64,000 bases of DNA from Ruegeria halocynthiae (GTDB taxonomy: Bacteria > Pseudomonadota > Alphaproteobacteria > Rhodobacterales > Rhodobacteraceae). The stretch spans positions 204,495-268,494 of the forward strand of contig NZ_FNNP01000004.1 of assembly GCF_900106805.1 (NCBI RefSeq). The letters are read 5' to 3'. The notes under the pieces are model-generated. The model ran no database searches. It worked only from the letters and a program-made list of their open reading frames with translations, and had not been told where the DNA came from. Shown here one piece after another: positions 48,530 through 57,674 of the stretch. Within the stretch, counting starts at the first letter, position 1. The number at the start of each line of letters is the position of its first letter. Position numbers and translations under genes: made by a program.

Positions 48530-49333
48530 ATGCTGGAACTTGCCGCAGTTCAGGGTGTTTCCACAGAAGAACAGAACGTTGATCACAGCCCTCTTGCCAT
48601 TCGCGGTCTGACTGTTTCGTACGGGCAAAAACCTGCTGTGTTCTCGGTGGATATGACGGTGCAACCTGGCGCGATGACCGCGATCATCGGGCCGAACGGG
48701 GCCGGCAAATCGACCATTCTCAAGGCCGCACTGGGTATCGTTTCGCCGCTGTCTGGGCAGGTGATGGTCTATGGTCAGCCGCTCGATGATCAACGCGCCC
48801 GTATCGCATATGTGCCACAACGCGCCAGCGTGGACTGGGATTTCCCAACGCGCGTGATTGACGTGGTTCTGATGGGCTTGTCACGTCAGTTGGGTCTTCT
48901 GGGCCGTGTTCGCGCACGCCACAAGGCCCGTGCGATGGACTGCCTGAACCGTGTGGGTATGCGTGAATTCGCCGACCGTCAGATTGGCCAGCTATCTGGT
49001 GGTCAGCAGCAGAGGGTCTTTCTTGCCCGTGCCTTGGCGCAGGACGCCGATCTGTATCTGCTTGACGAACCCTTTGCGGGCGTCGATGCCGCGACCGAAA
49101 AGGCCATCATCGCTGTGCTGAAATCGTTGAAAGAGGCGGGTAAGACTGTCGTCGTGGTGCATCACGATCTGGCCACGGTTACAGATTATTTCGACCATGT
49201 ATTCCTGATCAACACCCGCAAAGTGGCCGAAGGCCCGGTGGCGCAGGCCTTTACTGTCGAAACGCTGCAAGCTGCCTATGGCGGGCGCCTCGCAACGGCC
49301 CAAATCGATCAGATATCACGCGCGTTGGGATAG
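48530..49333 (+). CDS. Mn/Zn ABC importer, ATPase
   Basis: A 267-residue ATP-binding subunit. Walker A is GPNGAGKS at about 54-61, the signature is LSGGQQQR at about 150, Walker B is LYLLDEP at about 172 and the switch His is in VVHHDL at about 207. It starts 3 bases after the binding protein. It powers uptake with the two membrane subunits that follow. Confidence 0.92.
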   Translation: MLELAAVQGVSTEEQNVDHSPLAIRGLTVSYGQKPAVFSVDMTVQPGAMTAIIGPNGAGKSTILKAALGIVSPLSGQVMVYGQPLDDQRARIAYVPQRASVDWDFPTRVIDVVLMGLSRQLGLLGRVRARHKARAMDCLNRVGMREFADRQIGQLSGGQQQRVFLARALAQDADLYLLDEPFAGVDAATEKAIIAVLKSLKEAGKTVVVVHHDLATVTDYFDHVFLINTRKVAEGPVAQAFTVETLQAAYGGRLATAQIDQISRALG

Positions 49334-49335
49334 CC

Positions 49336-50541
49336 ATGCTCTGGGAAGCTCTGACCCTACAGCTTGGCTATAACGCCACGCTGGTCGCAATCGGTGCGAC
49401 GTTGTTAGGCGTTTCGGCGGGTGTGACCGGGACATTCTTGTTCCTGCGCAAACGTGCTCTGGTCAGCGATGCCATCAGCCATGCGACCCTACCAGGCGTT
49501 TGCCTTGCTTTCATGGTTTTGGTGGCCTTTGGTGGCGATGGGCGTAACCTGATCGGTCTGCTTGCGGGTTCGGCCATGTCCGCGTGGATCGGTCTGCTCT
49601 GTATGAACTGGCTGACACGCCATACACGGCTTGCAGAAGATGCCGCCATCGGCGCAGTTCTGTCAGTGTTCTTCGGGTTTGGTATTGTTCTGCTGACCGT
49701 CATTCAAACCATGGGAGTTGGTCGGCAAGCCGGGCTGGAAGGGTTCTTGCTGGGCTCTACTGCGGGGATGCTGTGGGCGGATGCCCTGGTGATCGCGATC
49801 GGAGGCGCGGCGACGCTGGTGCTGGTGATGATCATCCGCCGTCCGATGACAATGGTGGCCTTTGACCCCGAATTCGCTGCTGCGCGCGGGTTGCCCGTGC
49901 ATCGGATTGATCTTGCGATGATGGGCCTTGTCATGGCTGTCACCGTGGTTGGGCTGAAAATCGTTGGCCTGATCCTGATCGTTGCTTTGTTGATTATTCC
50001 TCCGGTGACGGCCCGGTTCTGGACTGACCGATCCGACCGCGTGGTATTGATCGCGGGGCTGGCCGGAGGTCTTGCGGGCTATTTGGGGGCGGCGCTGTCA
50101 GCCTTGGCCCCGAACTTGCCGACAGGTCCGATCATCGTTCTGGTCAGCTTTGGATTCTTTGCGCTGTCCTTGTTGCTTGCGCCAGTGCGAGGTGTACTGG
50201 CCGCCGTTCTGCGCCATTTGCGGTTCCAGCGCCGAGTGCATATCCGGCAGGGTTTGTTGGCGTTGGCGCAAGGGCAGAAGATATATGAACCGCTGACCAT
50301 TCGCTTGTTGCGCCGTGCTGGCGCCGTGCGTGCCGATGGTGTCGCGACTGAGGCTGGCAAATCGCGTGCCGCCAAAGCCTTGCGGGATGAAAAGCGGTGG
50401 GAGATCGTGCGCGCCGATCAGGCGCATGAGGCGACCGCGGCGCTGTACAATGGTCTACGCGATATTGAAACCGTGCTGACACAAGACCAGATCGCCGAGA
50501 TCGACCGCCGTATCGGTGGTCCGCAGGAGGTTACGCCATGA
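49336..50541 (+). CDS. Mn/Zn ABC importer, permease 1
   Basis: This 401-residue protein has about eight membrane helices and the ABC-3 permease layout: SDAISHATLPGVCLAF near 48 contains the conserved SHA-x3-G motif, and a C-terminal extension of about 110 residues (from about residue 290) projects into the cytoplasm. The extension is unusual for a plain ABC-3 permease and is found in TroC-like subunits. It is coupled to its paralogue by a four-base overlap. Confidence 0.9.
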   Translation: MLWEALTLQLGYNATLVAIGATLLGVSAGVTGTFLFLRKRALVSDAISHATLPGVCLAFMVLVAFGGDGRNLIGLLAGSAMSAWIGLLCMNWLTRHTRLAEDAAIGAVLSVFFGFGIVLLTVIQTMGVGRQAGLEGFLLGSTAGMLWADALVIAIGGAATLVLVMIIRRPMTMVAFDPEFAAARGLPVHRIDLAMMGLVMAVTVVGLKIVGLILIVALLIIPPVTARFWTDRSDRVVLIAGLAGGLAGYLGAALSALAPNLPTGPIIVLVSFGFFALSLLLAPVRGVLAAVLRHLRFQRRVHIRQGLLALAQGQKIYEPLTIRLLRRAGAVRADGVATEAGKSRAAKALRDEKRWEIVRADQAHEATAALYNGLRDIETVLTQDQIAEIDRRIGGPQEVTP

Positions 50542-51467
50542 GCGGCGAAGAGTTTGTACCCCTGTCGCTGACGCCGTTGTTGATCGGCACATTTGCCGCC
50601 ATCGCCTGTGCACTGCCCGGCAATTTTCTGGTGCTGCGCAAACAGGCCCTGATCGGCGATGCGATCAGCCATGTGGTGCTGCCCGGTATCGTCGTGGCGT
50701 TTTTGCTGACGGGGGCGATCTCAACCTGGCCGATGATGCTGGGTGCGGCCGGGGCCGCTGTTGTCGCCGTTGTGATGATCGAAGCCATCCGGCGATTGGG
50801 TCAAATCGAACCGGGTGCTGCGATGGGTGTCGTATTCACGACCATGTTCGCGGGCGGTGTTCTTCTGCTTGAGCAAACCGACACTTCGACAGTCCATCTG
50901 GATGTGGAGCACGCGCTGTACGGGAATCTGGAAAGCCTGATATGGCTGGATGCAACGGGCTGGTCGTCGCTGTTGGATGTGCAGGCATTGGCTGGGCTGC
51001 CGCCTGAATTGCCGCGCATCGCGCTGACATTGACGGGTGTCATCCTGTTTACGTGGCTGTTTTGGCGACCGCTCAAGATATCTACCTTTGACGAGGGCTT
51101 TGCCCGGACCATCGGTATCCGAACCGGTGCGCTTGGGCTGGCTTTGGTGATCACCGCTGCGATCGCCGCTGTTGCTGCATTTGATGCGGTGGGCTCAATC
51201 ATTGTGATTGCCATGTTTATCTGCCCGCCATCAGCGGCCCGGATGATGACCAACAGGCTTGAAACCCAGATCGTCTGGAGCGTAATTTTTGCGACCGTCT
51301 CTGCCGTGTCAGGCTACGTGTTGGCAGGGTATGGCCCGCTGTGGCTGGGTGCTGCAGATGCCGTGAGCGCGGCAGGGATGATTGCGACGATCTCGGGCCT
51401 GATTCTGGCCCTAACCGCCGCCCTTGGCCCGTGCCGCGCCCGTACAGGAGCACCAAGTCACGCTTGA
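50538..51467 (+). CDS. Mn/Zn ABC importer, permease 2
   Basis: This 309-residue ABC-3 type permease has about nine hydrophobic segments, and the conserved GDAISHVVLPGIVV motif at about residue 38. Two different permeases in one operon are typical of TroABCD-type transporters. It overlaps the first permease by four bases and ends the operon. Confidence 0.9.
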   Translation: MSGEEFVPLSLTPLLIGTFAAIACALPGNFLVLRKQALIGDAISHVVLPGIVVAFLLTGAISTWPMMLGAAGAAVVAVVMIEAIRRLGQIEPGAAMGVVFTTMFAGGVLLLEQTDTSTVHLDVEHALYGNLESLIWLDATGWSSLLDVQALAGLPPELPRIALTLTGVILFTWLFWRPLKISTFDEGFARTIGIRTGALGLALVITAAIAAVAAFDAVGSIIVIAMFICPPSAARMMTNRLETQIVWSVIFATVSAVSGYVLAGYGPLWLGAADAVSAAGMIATISGLILALTAALGPCRARTGAPSHA

Positions 51468-51468
51468 C

Positions 51469-51751
51469 TTGGCGTATTCACGCCAACGGTCTCCGCAGGG
51501 TATCGGCTGAACTTCGCCAAGTGGAAACAGTCCCTTAATCTTAACAAGATTTATTCCATATCGCGTGATACCAAATCTTCAATTGTTAACCGCATGACCA
51601 CCACTCACTTTGGTTTGTCCGGCCAGTTCTGACCCTAGTCGCTACCCCCTCTTCGGCGCGGTCAAGTTGGCCGGACACCCTGTTTTAGACCCCCTTGGCA
51701 TCCATTCAAATCAGTGGTCGAATCGCGTGTACCTATGCTAGGTCTAGCGGT
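51469..51751. other. Intergenic region with hairpins before mutL
   Basis: The 280 bp contain a TTGGCGT/ACGCCAA hairpin right after the importer stop (51469-51486), a small AATCTT/AAGATT hairpin (51537-51551) and a larger two-part inverted repeat at 51616-51677. No gene was recognised. Promoter elements for mutL must lie in the second half. Confidence 0.5.
51616..51677. repeat. Two-part inverted repeat (structured element)
   Basis: TGTCCGGCCA (51616-51625) pairs with TGGCCGGACA (51668-51677) over ten bases, and inside it TGACC (51630-51634) pairs with GGTCA (51660-51664). The result is a long hairpin with an internal loop and a GC-rich apical loop. It could be a terminator, an mRNA leader or a small RNA. 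Confidence 0.55.
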
Positions 51752-53602
51752 ATGGTTTATGCAGACCCCAATATCAGCGATAATCGCCCGGTGATCCGAC
51801 AGCTTGATGATGCGGCTATCAACCGGATTGCGGCGGGTGAGGTCGTGGAACGACCGGCCTCTGCGGTCAAGGAACTGGTCGAAAACGCCATCGACGCCGG
51901 GGCCGCTCGGATTGCCATTGATATCGCGGACGGGGGTAAGACTCTGATTCGTGTCACAGATGACGGCTGCGGCATCGCGGCAAGTGATCTGCCGTTGGCA
52001 TTGTCGCGTCATGCCACTTCAAAGATCGACGGGTCGGACCTGTTGAACATTCATACATTCGGGTTTCGCGGTGAGGCCCTGCCATCGTTGGGGGCAGTTG
52101 GGCGTCTGAGTATCACCAGCCGTGTTCCGGGGGCTGACGCGGCCTCGATCCGCGTATCAGGTGGTCAAATGGAGGCGGTGAAACCCGCAGCATTGCGCGC
52201 AGGCACGGTGGTCGATCTGCGCGACCTGTTCTACGCCACTCCAGCTAGGCTGAAATTCATGCGCACGGACCGGGCCGAGGCGCAGGCGATCTCGGACATC
52301 GTGAAACGTCTGGCGATGGCTGAGCCTGCGGTCGCGTTCACTCTGCGCGATGTCTCGGGCGGTCGTGAGGGGCGCGTGACCTTCCGCGCCGACCGCGAGA
52401 ATGGTGATCTGTTCGATGCGCTGCACGCCCGTCTGGCCCGTGTTCTTGGTCGTGAGTTTGCCGAGAACGCCTTGCAGATTGATGCCACCCGTGAAGGGCT
52501 CAGGCTGTATGGATATGCTGCGCTGCCGACCTATTCGCGCGGTGCTGCCGTAGCGCAGTATCTTTTCGTCAACGGGCGACCTGTGCGGGACAAGATGCTG
52601 ACTGGAGCCCTGCGCGCCGCCTATTTCGATTTTCTCAGTCGCGACCGGCATCCTGCGGCGGCACTTTTTGTTGATTGCGATCCGACGCTGGTCGATGTGA
52701 ACGTGCATCCTGCAAAATCCGAAGTGCGGTTCCGCGATCCGGGTCTGGCGCGCGGCTTGATCGTGTCCAGCCTGCGCCATGCGCTGGCCGAGGCCGGGCA
52801 CAGGGCATCCTCGACTGTCGCCAACGCTACCTTGGGTGCAATGCGGCCAGAACCTGAGTCCGTTGCGCCGGCGCGGGTGTATCAGATGGATCGCCCTTCG
52901 CCCGCAGCACGTCAGGCAGCCTATCGGGCGCAGTCTCCGGGCTTTGCGGAGCTGTCGCAGGATTATAGCGGACGTTTCGTTGAGCCGGTGCCCGAAGTTG
53001 CGCCGATCGAGGAGAGGCAAGACCTGCCCTTGGGTGCTGCGCGTGGGCAAGTGCACGAGAACTACATTATCGCTCAGACTGCCGATGGTATGGTGATTGT
53101 GGATCAGCACGCGGCGCATGAACGTTTGGTCTACGAGAAGCTGAAGTCTCAGATGGCCAAAAACGGCGTCGCGGCGCAGGCTTTGCTGATCCCCGAAATC
53201 GTCGACCTGACCGAAAGCGATTGCACGCGCCTGATGGCTGTTGCAGAGGATCTGGCGCGTTTTGGATTGGCCATAGAACCCTTTGGCGGCGGTGCTATCG
53301 CCGTGCGTGAGACCCCGGCCATTCTAGGCGAGGTCGATGCCCGCGCGATGATCCTCGACATTCTTGATGAGCTTGCCGATCAGGGCGAAAGCCGAACCGT
53401 GCAGGCGCGGATCGAGGCGATCCTGAGCCGCGTGGCTTGCCACGGCTCTGTCCGGTCCGGGCGTCGGATGCGCGCCGAAGAGATGAACGCCCTGTTGCGC
53501 GAGATGGAGGCGACGCCTCATTCCGGCCAATGCAACCACGGACGGCCAACTTACGTGGAACTGAAGCTGAGCGATATCGAACGCCTGTTCGGCCGCAGTT
53601 GA
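51752..53602 (+). CDS. mutL: DNA mismatch repair protein MutL (with endonuclease motif)
   Basis: The 616-residue product has the GHKL ATPase motifs [12 protein letters not shown] (about 40), DDGCGI (about 70) and GFRGEAL (about 105). The C-terminal dimerisation domain contains the endonuclease motif [12 protein letters not shown], and further down ACHGSV and CNHGRP. Together they define a MutL with latent nicking activity, as expected in bacteria without MutH. ATG 51752 was chosen because the conserved [16 protein letters not shown] starts 15 residues later; an upstream frame to 51695 has no family match. Confidence 0.95.
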   Translation: MVYADPNISDNRPVIRQLDDAAINRIAAGEVVERPASAVKELVENAIDAGAARIAIDIADGGKTLIRVTDDGCGIAASDLPLALSRHATSKIDGSDLLNIHTFGFRGEALPSLGAVGRLSITSRVPGADAASIRVSGGQMEAVKPAALRAGTVVDLRDLFYATPARLKFMRTDRAEAQAISDIVKRLAMAEPAVAFTLRDVSGGREGRVTFRADRENGDLFDALHARLARVLGREFAENALQIDATREGLRLYGYAALPTYSRGAAVAQYLFVNGRPVRDKMLTGALRAAYFDFLSRDRHPAAALFVDCDPTLVDVNVHPAKSEVRFRDPGLARGLIVSSLRHALAEAGHRASSTVANATLGAMRPEPESVAPARVYQMDRPSPAARQAAYRAQSPGFAELSQDYSGRFVEPVPEVAPIEERQDLPLGAARGQVHENYIIAQTADGMVIVDQHAAHERLVYEKLKSQMAKNGVAAQALLIPEIVDLTESDCTRLMAVAEDLARFGLAIEPFGGGAIAVRETPAILGEVDARAMILDILDELADQGESRTVQARIEAILSRVACHGSVRSGRRMRAEEMNALLREMEATPHSGQCNHGRPTYVELKLSDIERLFGRS

Positions 53603-53654
53603 TCCGAGGGTCCGCTCGGGTTATGAAGAATAAAACAAGAACACCCGAGGCGAC

Positions 53655-54884
53655 ATGATCGAGATTGCTGGCACCCAATATGCATTGAATGACCCCGTTA
53701 TCCTGATTGCGGGCGGTGTGGTGACGTTGATTCTGTTGCTGTTGTTTCTGTCGCTACGCGCTGCAAACCGTTCGGCGCGGATGGCGGAACCTCTGGCGCG
53801 GCAGATAGCGCATCTGGGCCAACACGTGCAGGCACTGGGGCAAGGGCAGGAGCAAATGCGTGGTGGTCTGCAGCATGTTTCAGACGCGCAGGCCAATGCG
53901 CAGGTGCAAGTGATCCAGACTGTCGAATCCCGCCTATCCTCGGTGCAGCAACAAATGAATGACCGACTGGCGGATAACGCGATGAAATCGGCGCGCGCGC
54001 TGGCCGAGATGCAGGAGCGGATGAAAGAATCTCTGCATGGATCATCGAAGCAAACAGCGAGTTCGCTGACGCAACTTCAGGAACGTCTCGCGGCGATTGA
54101 CAAGGCGCAAGACAACATCACCAAGCTTTCAGGAGATGTATTGAGTTTGCAGGATATTCTGTCGAACAAGCAGACGCGCGGCGCGTTCGGGGAGATCCAG
54201 CTGAACGATATCGTCTCTAAGGCGCTGCCATCGGATAGTTTTAAGCTGCAGGCAACATTGTCGAACGGGCGACGAGCGGATTGCCTGATCAACCTGCCGA
54301 ACCCTCCTGGACCGATTGTGATCGACAGCAAATTCCCGCTGGAAGCCTATGAGGCGCTGATCGGATCGACTAATGATCTGGAGCTGAAAGCTGCGGCACA
54401 GATGTTCCGCAGTACGGTGCGGAAGCACATCAACGATATAGCCGAGAAGTATATCCTGGATGGCGAAACTGCTGATGGAGCGCTGATGTTCCTGCCGTCC
54501 GAGGCGGTCTATGCCGAGCTGCACGCCAAGTTCCCTGAACTGGTGCAGGAGAGCTTTTCGAAACGCGTTTGGATCGTGTCCCCGACCACCTGCATGGCGA
54601 CACTGAACACGATGCGTGCGATCCTCAAGGACGCGAGGATGCAGGAACAGGCGGGTGCGATCCGCAAAGAACTGGGGATGCTGCACAAGGATGTTGAACG
54701 TCTGGGCGATCGTGTGTTGAACCTTGATCGCCATTTCGGGCAGGCTGCCAAGGATATTTCGGAAATCAAGATCAGTGCCGAAAAGGCCGGTCGCCGCGCG
54801 CAGAGGTTGGACAATTTCGATTTCGAAGAGATTGCACCCGATGATCAGTCCAACGTGGTGCCGCTGGGAAAGACCGAAAGCTAG
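53655..54884 (+). CDS. rmuC: DNA recombination protein RmuC
   Basis: This 409-residue protein has one N-terminal membrane helix (about 14-36), a long coiled-coil segment (about 45-165) and the RmuC nuclease-like domain, with TRGAFGEIQLNDIV, IDSKFPLEAYE and VWIVSPTTCMATLNTM. RmuC reduces DNA inversion events at short inverted repeats in E. coli; it is suspected to be a nuclease. It is 52 bp past mutL and probably cotranscribed with it. Confidence 0.92.
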   Translation: MIEIAGTQYALNDPVILIAGGVVTLILLLLFLSLRAANRSARMAEPLARQIAHLGQHVQALGQGQEQMRGGLQHVSDAQANAQVQVIQTVESRLSSVQQQMNDRLADNAMKSARALAEMQERMKESLHGSSKQTASSLTQLQERLAAIDKAQDNITKLSGDVLSLQDILSNKQTRGAFGEIQLNDIVSKALPSDSFKLQATLSNGRRADCLINLPNPPGPIVIDSKFPLEAYEALIGSTNDLELKAAAQMFRSTVRKHINDIAEKYILDGETADGALMFLPSEAVYAELHAKFPELVQESFSKRVWIVSPTTCMATLNTMRAILKDARMQEQAGAIRKELGMLHKDVERLGDRVLNLDRHFGQAAKDISEIKISAEKAGRRAQRLDNFDFEEIAPDDQSNVVPLGKTES

Positions 54885-54894
54885 CTACCCGTAG

Positions 54895-55545
54895 TCAGAT
54901 TCGCAGGAAAGGCTGGAGCAGGCGCGGCATCAGTTTGCTGAACTTCAGCGGTGCGTCAGTGACGGCCAGACAAATACAATCGTCTGATATATCTGCCGTA
55001 GGCGTATGGTGAACATCCTGATCGGCGATTTCGACATCGCCACGCGCGAAATGATCGAGCTCATCCGAGAAGGCACCCTGCAGGACCATGGTCAGCTCAA
55101 TGCCGTTATGGCTGTGGTCAGGCACAGCGGACCCGGCCGGAATGAACAGCAACCGCGCGGTGGCTTCGCTGGTTGTCGGCAGAATGGCTTGTTTGACACC
55201 CATGCCGACTGGCTTCCATTTGATGGCATTCACATCACCGCCAACATAATCTTGCAGCGGTGCAGGTAAGACCGAACAGAACGAGCGTTCGGGTCGGGGC
55301 GTGGGCACACCTTGGGCGATCAATGCCATCGTCGCCGCCAGCGAGCCGTCGTTCATGCTTTCAGTGGTATCCTGCGCCTGCAGAACACAGCCGCCAACGG
55401 CGTCAAAGCTTTCGGCGCGGGCACGGCAGTGGTCACACAATGACAGATGCGTGGCAACCATCAGGTCGAACGCTTCGGGCAGGCTACCTGCGGCATAGGC
55501 CATCAGCAGGTCGTCGGTCAGGTGATGTTTGATATCGTTACTCAT
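54895..55545 (-). CDS. chrR: ChrR anti-sigma factor (zinc ZAS domain plus cupin)
   Basis: The protein (216 residues from ATG 55545; ATGs at 55548 and 55554 are alternatives) has the zinc anti-sigma domain with HLSLCDHC at about 33-40 and a C-terminal cupin domain with HSHNGIELTMVLQG and TPTADISDDCICL. It keeps RpoE inactive until singlet oxygen causes its release. The sequence agrees closely with Rhodobacter sphaeroides ChrR, including the DHSH/LELT-like and QPFLRI C-terminal regions. It is directly downstream of rpoE on the same strand. Confidence 0.93.
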   Translation of the reverse strand: MSNDIKHHLTDDLLMAYAAGSLPEAFDLMVATHLSLCDHCRARAESFDAVGGCVLQAQDTTESMNDGSLAATMALIAQGVPTPRPERSFCSVLPAPLQDYVGGDVNAIKWKPVGMGVKQAILPTTSEATARLLFIPAGSAVPDHSHNGIELTMVLQGAFSDELDHFARGDVEIADQDVHHTPTADISDDCICLAVTDAPLKFSKLMPRLLQPFLRI

Positions 55546-55555
55546 CATCGTCATC

Positions 55556-56113
55556 TCAATTCATCGCGTGGCGCAAGCGATCCAGCGCCAACCGTATCCG
55601 TGATTTGATCGTGCCCAAAGGCAATCCGGTCTGAGATGCGATTTCTCGATGGCTCAGATCTCCGAAATAGGCTTTCTCGATCAGCTGTCTTTGCGCCTCG
55701 GGTAACGCCGTCATGGCATCACGCAGCTGCGCGGTTTCCTGCTGCAGTACCAGAACGTCTTCCTGCTCGGGCTCTGCTTCTGGTCCCCACCAGAGGTCTT
55801 CAGGTTCGGGGCGGCGTTGCTTGCGCAACACATCGATGCGCTTGTTCCTTGCGATTGTGAACACCCACGTCGCTACGGTCGCGCGGGAAGGATCGAACAG
55901 ATGGGCCTTGTGCCAAAGGGTCGCCATTACCTCTTGCGCACATTCCTCGGCCAGCGCCGCATCCGATCCGGACTTGATCAGGAATGCTTTGATGCGGGGT
56001 GCGAAATGCTGAAAAAGCTCAGCAAAAGAAACCTGATCCTGCGCGTCGCGGATACGACGAACGTGGCCCACCCATTCTCTCTTGGTGTCGCAGGTTTTGT
56101 TTTGTTTGTTCAC
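55556..56113 (-). CDS. rpoE: ECF sigma factor RpoE (group 11, singlet oxygen response)
   Basis: The product is an ECF sigma factor with region 2 (FAELFQHFAPRIKAF...EVMATLW) and region 4 (LPEAQRQLIEKAYFGDLSHREIASQTGLPLGTIKSRIRLALDRLRH). With ChrR it forms the singlet-oxygen module. The annotated start is GTG 56113 (185 residues), because the candidate promoter -10 (56217-56222) leaves no room for the ATG at 56212, and family members start close to the AFAELF region. The longer 218-residue frame cannot be excluded. A candidate RpoE-type promoter lies upstream, which would give autoregulation. Confidence 0.9.
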   Translation of the reverse strand: MNKQNKTCDTKREWVGHVRRIRDAQDQVSFAELFQHFAPRIKAFLIKSGSDAALAEECAQEVMATLWHKAHLFDPSRATVATWVFTIARNKRIDVLRKQRRPEPEDLWWGPEAEPEQEDVLVLQQETAQLRDAMTALPEAQRQLIEKAYFGDLSHREIASQTGLPLGTIKSRIRLALDRLRHAMN

Positions 56114-56216
56114 CGGTTTGCCCTTGAAGCGTTTGGGGCCGCGCCAGACAGACTTGGCGGCAATTTCAGGTGCCGGTTCGTCCAAAGTCGCGGTGTAGAT
56201 CTCAGTAAACATAACC

Positions 56217-56246
56217 TCAATACGCGACGTGGCCCAAGCTGGATCA
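56217..56246 (-). promoter_or_regulatory. Candidate RpoE-dependent promoter of rpoE-chrR
   Basis: On the minus strand TGATCC (56246-56241), then 18 bases, then TATTGA (56222-56217). TGATC with 18 spacing and a TA-rich -10 is the pattern described for Rhodobacter RpoE targets, so the module is likely autoregulated. Confidence 0.55.
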
Positions 56247-56361
56247 GTTTGGATTACAATTTTTCATCCACTACGGGCTGTTTATCGTAATGTAAGCAGA
56301 AGGAGTATGCGGAAAAGAATGTCGTTTGAACAGTTTGCAGGAAGTACGGAACATCTGCATC

Positions 56362-57132
56362 ATGAACACAGTTGATCACATTGCAGGTCATACTTTTCAC
56401 GGACGCAAGGGCGCCGTCGAGAATGCATTTCGCTATTCCATCGACTACATTCTGTTCAACCCGGAAGCCTGCCTCGAGACACCTGCGCTGTTCTCGGTCA
56501 ATGCTGCTAACATCACCAACTGGCGTGATCTCGATCACGGGGGAGAACCCGGTCAGGGGCGCGGGGCGGTCTGGCTGCGCGAATGTTTTGAAACGCAAGG
56601 TATTCCGCTACCGGCTCGAATGATGTTGCTGACTCAACCCCGGCTGCTTGGGCATGTGTTCAACCCTGTCAGCTTCTGGTTTTGCTTTGATGAAGCGGAT
56701 CAGCTCTATGCAGTGGTGGCCGAGGTGACCAACACCTATGGTACACGCCACAGCTATCTGTGCCATAAACCCGATTTTTCGATCATCACGCCGGCAGACC
56801 GGATAGTGGCCGACAAGCTGATGCATGTCTCTCCGTTCCAGAAGATCGAAGGCACGTATACCTTCCGGTTTGACTATCGGGATGAGCGCGTCGGTGTCTG
56901 GATTGACTATGGGCGCGCCGGTGGTGGCCTGATCGCAACGCTGACCGGCCCTCGCCAACCGCTTAGCAACCATATTATTCTGCGATCGCTATGGCGGCGT
57001 CCGTTTGGGGCGCGGCGGGCCGTAGTGCTGATCCACTGGCAGGCATTGAAGCTGTGGCTCAAACGGGCGCGGTTCCGACCGTTCCGCACCGCGCCGGTGC
57101 CGGATCGGCCCGTCTCTCGTACGCGCCGGTAA
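56362..57132 (+). CDS. DUF1365 family protein
   Basis: This 256-residue protein has the family pattern HTFHGRKGAVENAFRYSIDYILFNPE at the N-terminus, TQPRLLGHVFNPVSFWFC in the middle and VSPFQKIEGTYTFRF. It has no known enzymatic function. In Rhodobacter sphaeroides the DUF1365 gene next to rpoE-chrR is a target of RpoE, and the same divergent arrangement here suggests a role in the singlet-oxygen response. The ATG at 56362 was chosen because the conserved region begins there. Confidence 0.82.
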   Translation: MNTVDHIAGHTFHGRKGAVENAFRYSIDYILFNPEACLETPALFSVNAANITNWRDLDHGGEPGQGRGAVWLRECFETQGIPLPARMMLLTQPRLLGHVFNPVSFWFCFDEADQLYAVVAEVTNTYGTRHSYLCHKPDFSIITPADRIVADKLMHVSPFQKIEGTYTFRFDYRDERVGVWIDYGRAGGGLIATLTGPRQPLSNHIILRSLWRRPFGARRAVVLIHWQALKLWLKRARFRPFRTAPVPDRPVSRTRR

Positions 57133-57176
57133 AGCCTGCCGCTTTGCGCAAGATCAAAGACGGTTGCGTACGGGAG

Positions 57177-57196
57177 GGTTCAGATATGTCTGAACC
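57177..57196 (+). terminator. Hairpin between DUF1365 and DUF3775 genes
   Basis: GGTTCAGA-TATG-TCTGAACC forms an eight-pair stem. It has no T run, so it may be a processing or attenuation element rather than a full terminator. Confidence 0.4.
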
Positions 57197-57219
57197 GCGA
57201 ACACGAGGAGTTGGGACAA

Positions 57220-57537
57220 ATGTTGGAAATCTCGGCAAGAAAAATTGCCCAGGTCGCCATGATGGGGCGTGAACTGAACCGGGCCGAGGCCGAATTGCGC
57301 GCTTTCATTGAACGGATGGGCGAGGACGAGCAAGCCGAGTTGGTGGCCGTCATGTGGATCGGTCGCGAGAGCTTTTTTGCCGAGGATTTGGTCGAGGCCA
57401 TCGCCACCGCAAAGGCCGAAGCGTCGACCCCTTGTGCCGATTACCTGATCGGAACTCCCCATCTGTCGGATCATCTGGAAAACGGGCTGGATGCGCTGGG
57501 GATATCGGCTGAGGATGTCGAGAACGATCTGATGTAA
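57220..57537 (+). CDS. DUF3775 family small protein
   Basis: A 105-residue protein with the conserved AELRAFIERMGEDEQAELVAVMWIGR segment of DUF3775 (about 27-55) and an acidic helical C-terminus. Function is unknown. ATG 57220 follows GAGGAG nine bases upstream. It lies 87 bp after the DUF1365 gene, with a hairpin in between. Confidence 0.8.
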   Translation: MLEISARKIAQVAMMGRELNRAEAELRAFIERMGEDEQAELVAVMWIGRESFFAEDLVEAIATAKAEASTPCADYLIGTPHLSDHLENGLDALGISAEDVENDLM

Positions 57538-57674
57538 CTGCCGGCGCTTGTGCTACGGGAGCGAGGGGTCGGTCCCACATGCGCCTCGGAGTATTTCTGG
57601 TCAGATGAAGCGGACGTGGACAACCGACAAATGGTCTGCTTAGTGTCGGATTTGATATATTCTAGGTTGTTTGA

